Assembly: GCA_028282195.1 (NCBI GenBank)
Contig: JANQII010000223.1
Span: forward strand, 1 to 64,000
Source: Prolixibacteraceae bacterium
GTDB lineage: Bacteria > Bacteroidota > Bacteroidia > Bacteroidales > Prolixibacteraceae
Direction: 5' to 3'
Length of the DNA stretch: 64,000 nucleotides
Within the stretch, counting starts at the first letter, position 1. Each line of letters opens with the position of its first letter. The position numbers were made by a program, and so were the translations under genes. The notes below the pieces were generated by a model that saw only the letters and a list, made by a program, of their open reading frames with translations, was not told the DNA's origin and made no database searches. This document shows, one piece after another, positions 63,383-64,000 of the stretch.

Positions 63383-64000
63383 TACAACCAATTTGATATT
63401 ATATTTATTAATTCATTTTTTATGTTCCACCCAAAAAAACTATGATCTGCACTTTCAATAACGTGTTCAGAATAATTGATACCGCCCTTTTTTTTATAAT
63501 CCCTCCAAAATTTCTGACATTCTTTTCTAATTGAATCCTTTTCACCAAAAACACTTAATACGTTAACCTCACTTTTTGATTGCGGCGTAGCAGAAGTTTT
63601 ACTCTTTGGAATATCTTTTGTCTTATTTATAATGATCATATTATTCATTATCTTGCCATAATTTAACTGGAAATAAATAAGTTTTAACCATGTTTCTTTA
63701 TTTAATAATTTTAAAAAATAAGATTTTACATTCTTTGAATTTATAATTGAATTAGAAATAGTTAGGTGATTTGGTGATATTAGTACAACCCGACTAAAGT
63801 TTTTTCTTTGTGCAAAATCAAGGATTGGAATACATCCCGTGGAAATACTACAAAACACATAGTCATTGTATTGATAATTTTCCTTCAAAAAATCATATAT
63901 TTTTTCCAAGTGGAACCTATAAAAATACACTTCTTGTTGAACAATATTTCCTTTGTAAAAAGGTAATGATCCGAAATGCTGGCTATCTCCTAATGGCGGC
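63382..64000 (-). CDS. alpha/beta hydrolase, exosortase-A-associated hydrolase-1-like (5' end beyond window)
   Basis: The track starts at GTG 63930, but the frame remains open to the window edge and reads PPLGDSQHFGSLPFYKGNIVQQEVYFYRFH. This looks like the family's R.GDS region upstream of the elbow, so the gene is partial. The elbow is FCSISTGCIPILDFAQ (S-I-S-T-G), with a Ser that could be the nucleophile. VNVLSVFGEKDSIRKECQKFW supplies the Asp strand and ESADHSFFGW the His. It pairs with the next gene, whose start overlaps its stop. The function of such pairs is not established; acyl or thioester chemistry is suggested by the neighbouring carrier protein. Confidence 0.7.
   Translation of the reverse strand, partial: PPLGDSQHFGSLPFYKGNIVQQEVYFYRFHLEKIYDFLKENYQYNDYVFCSISTGCIPILDFAQRKNFSRVVLISPNHLTISNSIINSKNVKSYFLKLLNKETWLKLIYFQLNYGKIMNNMIIINKTKDIPKSKTSATPQSKSEVNVLSVFGEKDSIRKECQKFWRDYKKKGGINYSEHVIESADHSFFGWNIKNELINIISNWL

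Noticed and set aside
1-64000. CRISPR array or prophage
   Set aside because: I found no regular direct repeats with spacers and no phage structural genes.

Overview
The window looks like a Bacteroidota chromosome, probably from the marine or gut Marinilabiliales/Bacteroidales type. The DNA is AT-rich, Shine-Dalgarno sequences are weak, there are two SusC/SusD pairs each with its own ECF sigma and FecR-type anti-sigma gene, a hybrid two-component regulator, and many lipobox-bearing glycoside hydrolases. Every gene I accept, from one end to the other, is read from the minus strand, so transcription runs from high to low coordinates. Nearly all plus-strand ORFs in the track are shadows.

Region 1 (about 0.5-16.1 kb) is a sugar-catabolic block: ribulokinase, FHS/FucP-type sugar permease, DUF4091 lipoprotein, LacI-family regulator, GH172 (DUF2961), two helical six-hairpin proteins of uncertain family, GH43 and GH2. 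LacI-type operators (CTAAAACGTTTTAG at 16054 and a near match at 5516) bracket it, and two copies of a 206-207 bp MITE (307-513 and 15760-15965) lie at its two ends. Region 2 (16.3-43.9 kb) is the polysaccharide utilisation locus: aldose epimerase, a glycosidase C-terminal fragment, a GH127-type DUF1680 enzyme, a 1356-aa hybrid two-component system, GH116, SusD, SusC, FecR, ECF sigma, GH9, then a second SusD, SusC, FecR and sigma. Taken together the enzymes suggest an arabinofuranose-rich glycan. GH172 plus GH116 plus a fucose/D-arabinose-like permease leaves D-arabinan open as a target, but that is inference.

Region 3 (43.9-45.3 kb) has no protein gene. It holds a tandem array of four tRNA-Asp-like units: one intact tRNA-Asp(GUC) and three decayed copies, two of them carrying TCCCGA/TCGGGA palindromic inserts. 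Region 4 (45.3-54.5 kb) is a surface-polysaccharide cluster: four GT4 glycosyltransferases, a MurJ/Wzx-like flippase, two membrane-anchored SGNH-like proteins and a small membrane protein. Several of its genes overlap or abut.

Region 5 (55.1-64.0 kb) is a carrier-protein-dependent small-molecule or acyl-transfer cluster that runs off the window: two exosortase-associated-type alpha/beta hydrolases, an acyl carrier protein, a 122-aa protein of unknown family, a serine-hydrolase/ABC exporter fusion of the cyclic-peptide exporter type, a type II thioesterase and an Sfp-type phosphopantetheinyl transferase. A [122-aa protein + thioesterase] pair was duplicated on the two sides of the exporter and the copies then decayed reciprocally: each side kept the gene the other lost. 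An IS6-family transposase remnant abuts one broken copy. The exporter's hydrolase domain also lacks the catalytic lysine of its family. This cluster is the best candidate for something undescribed.
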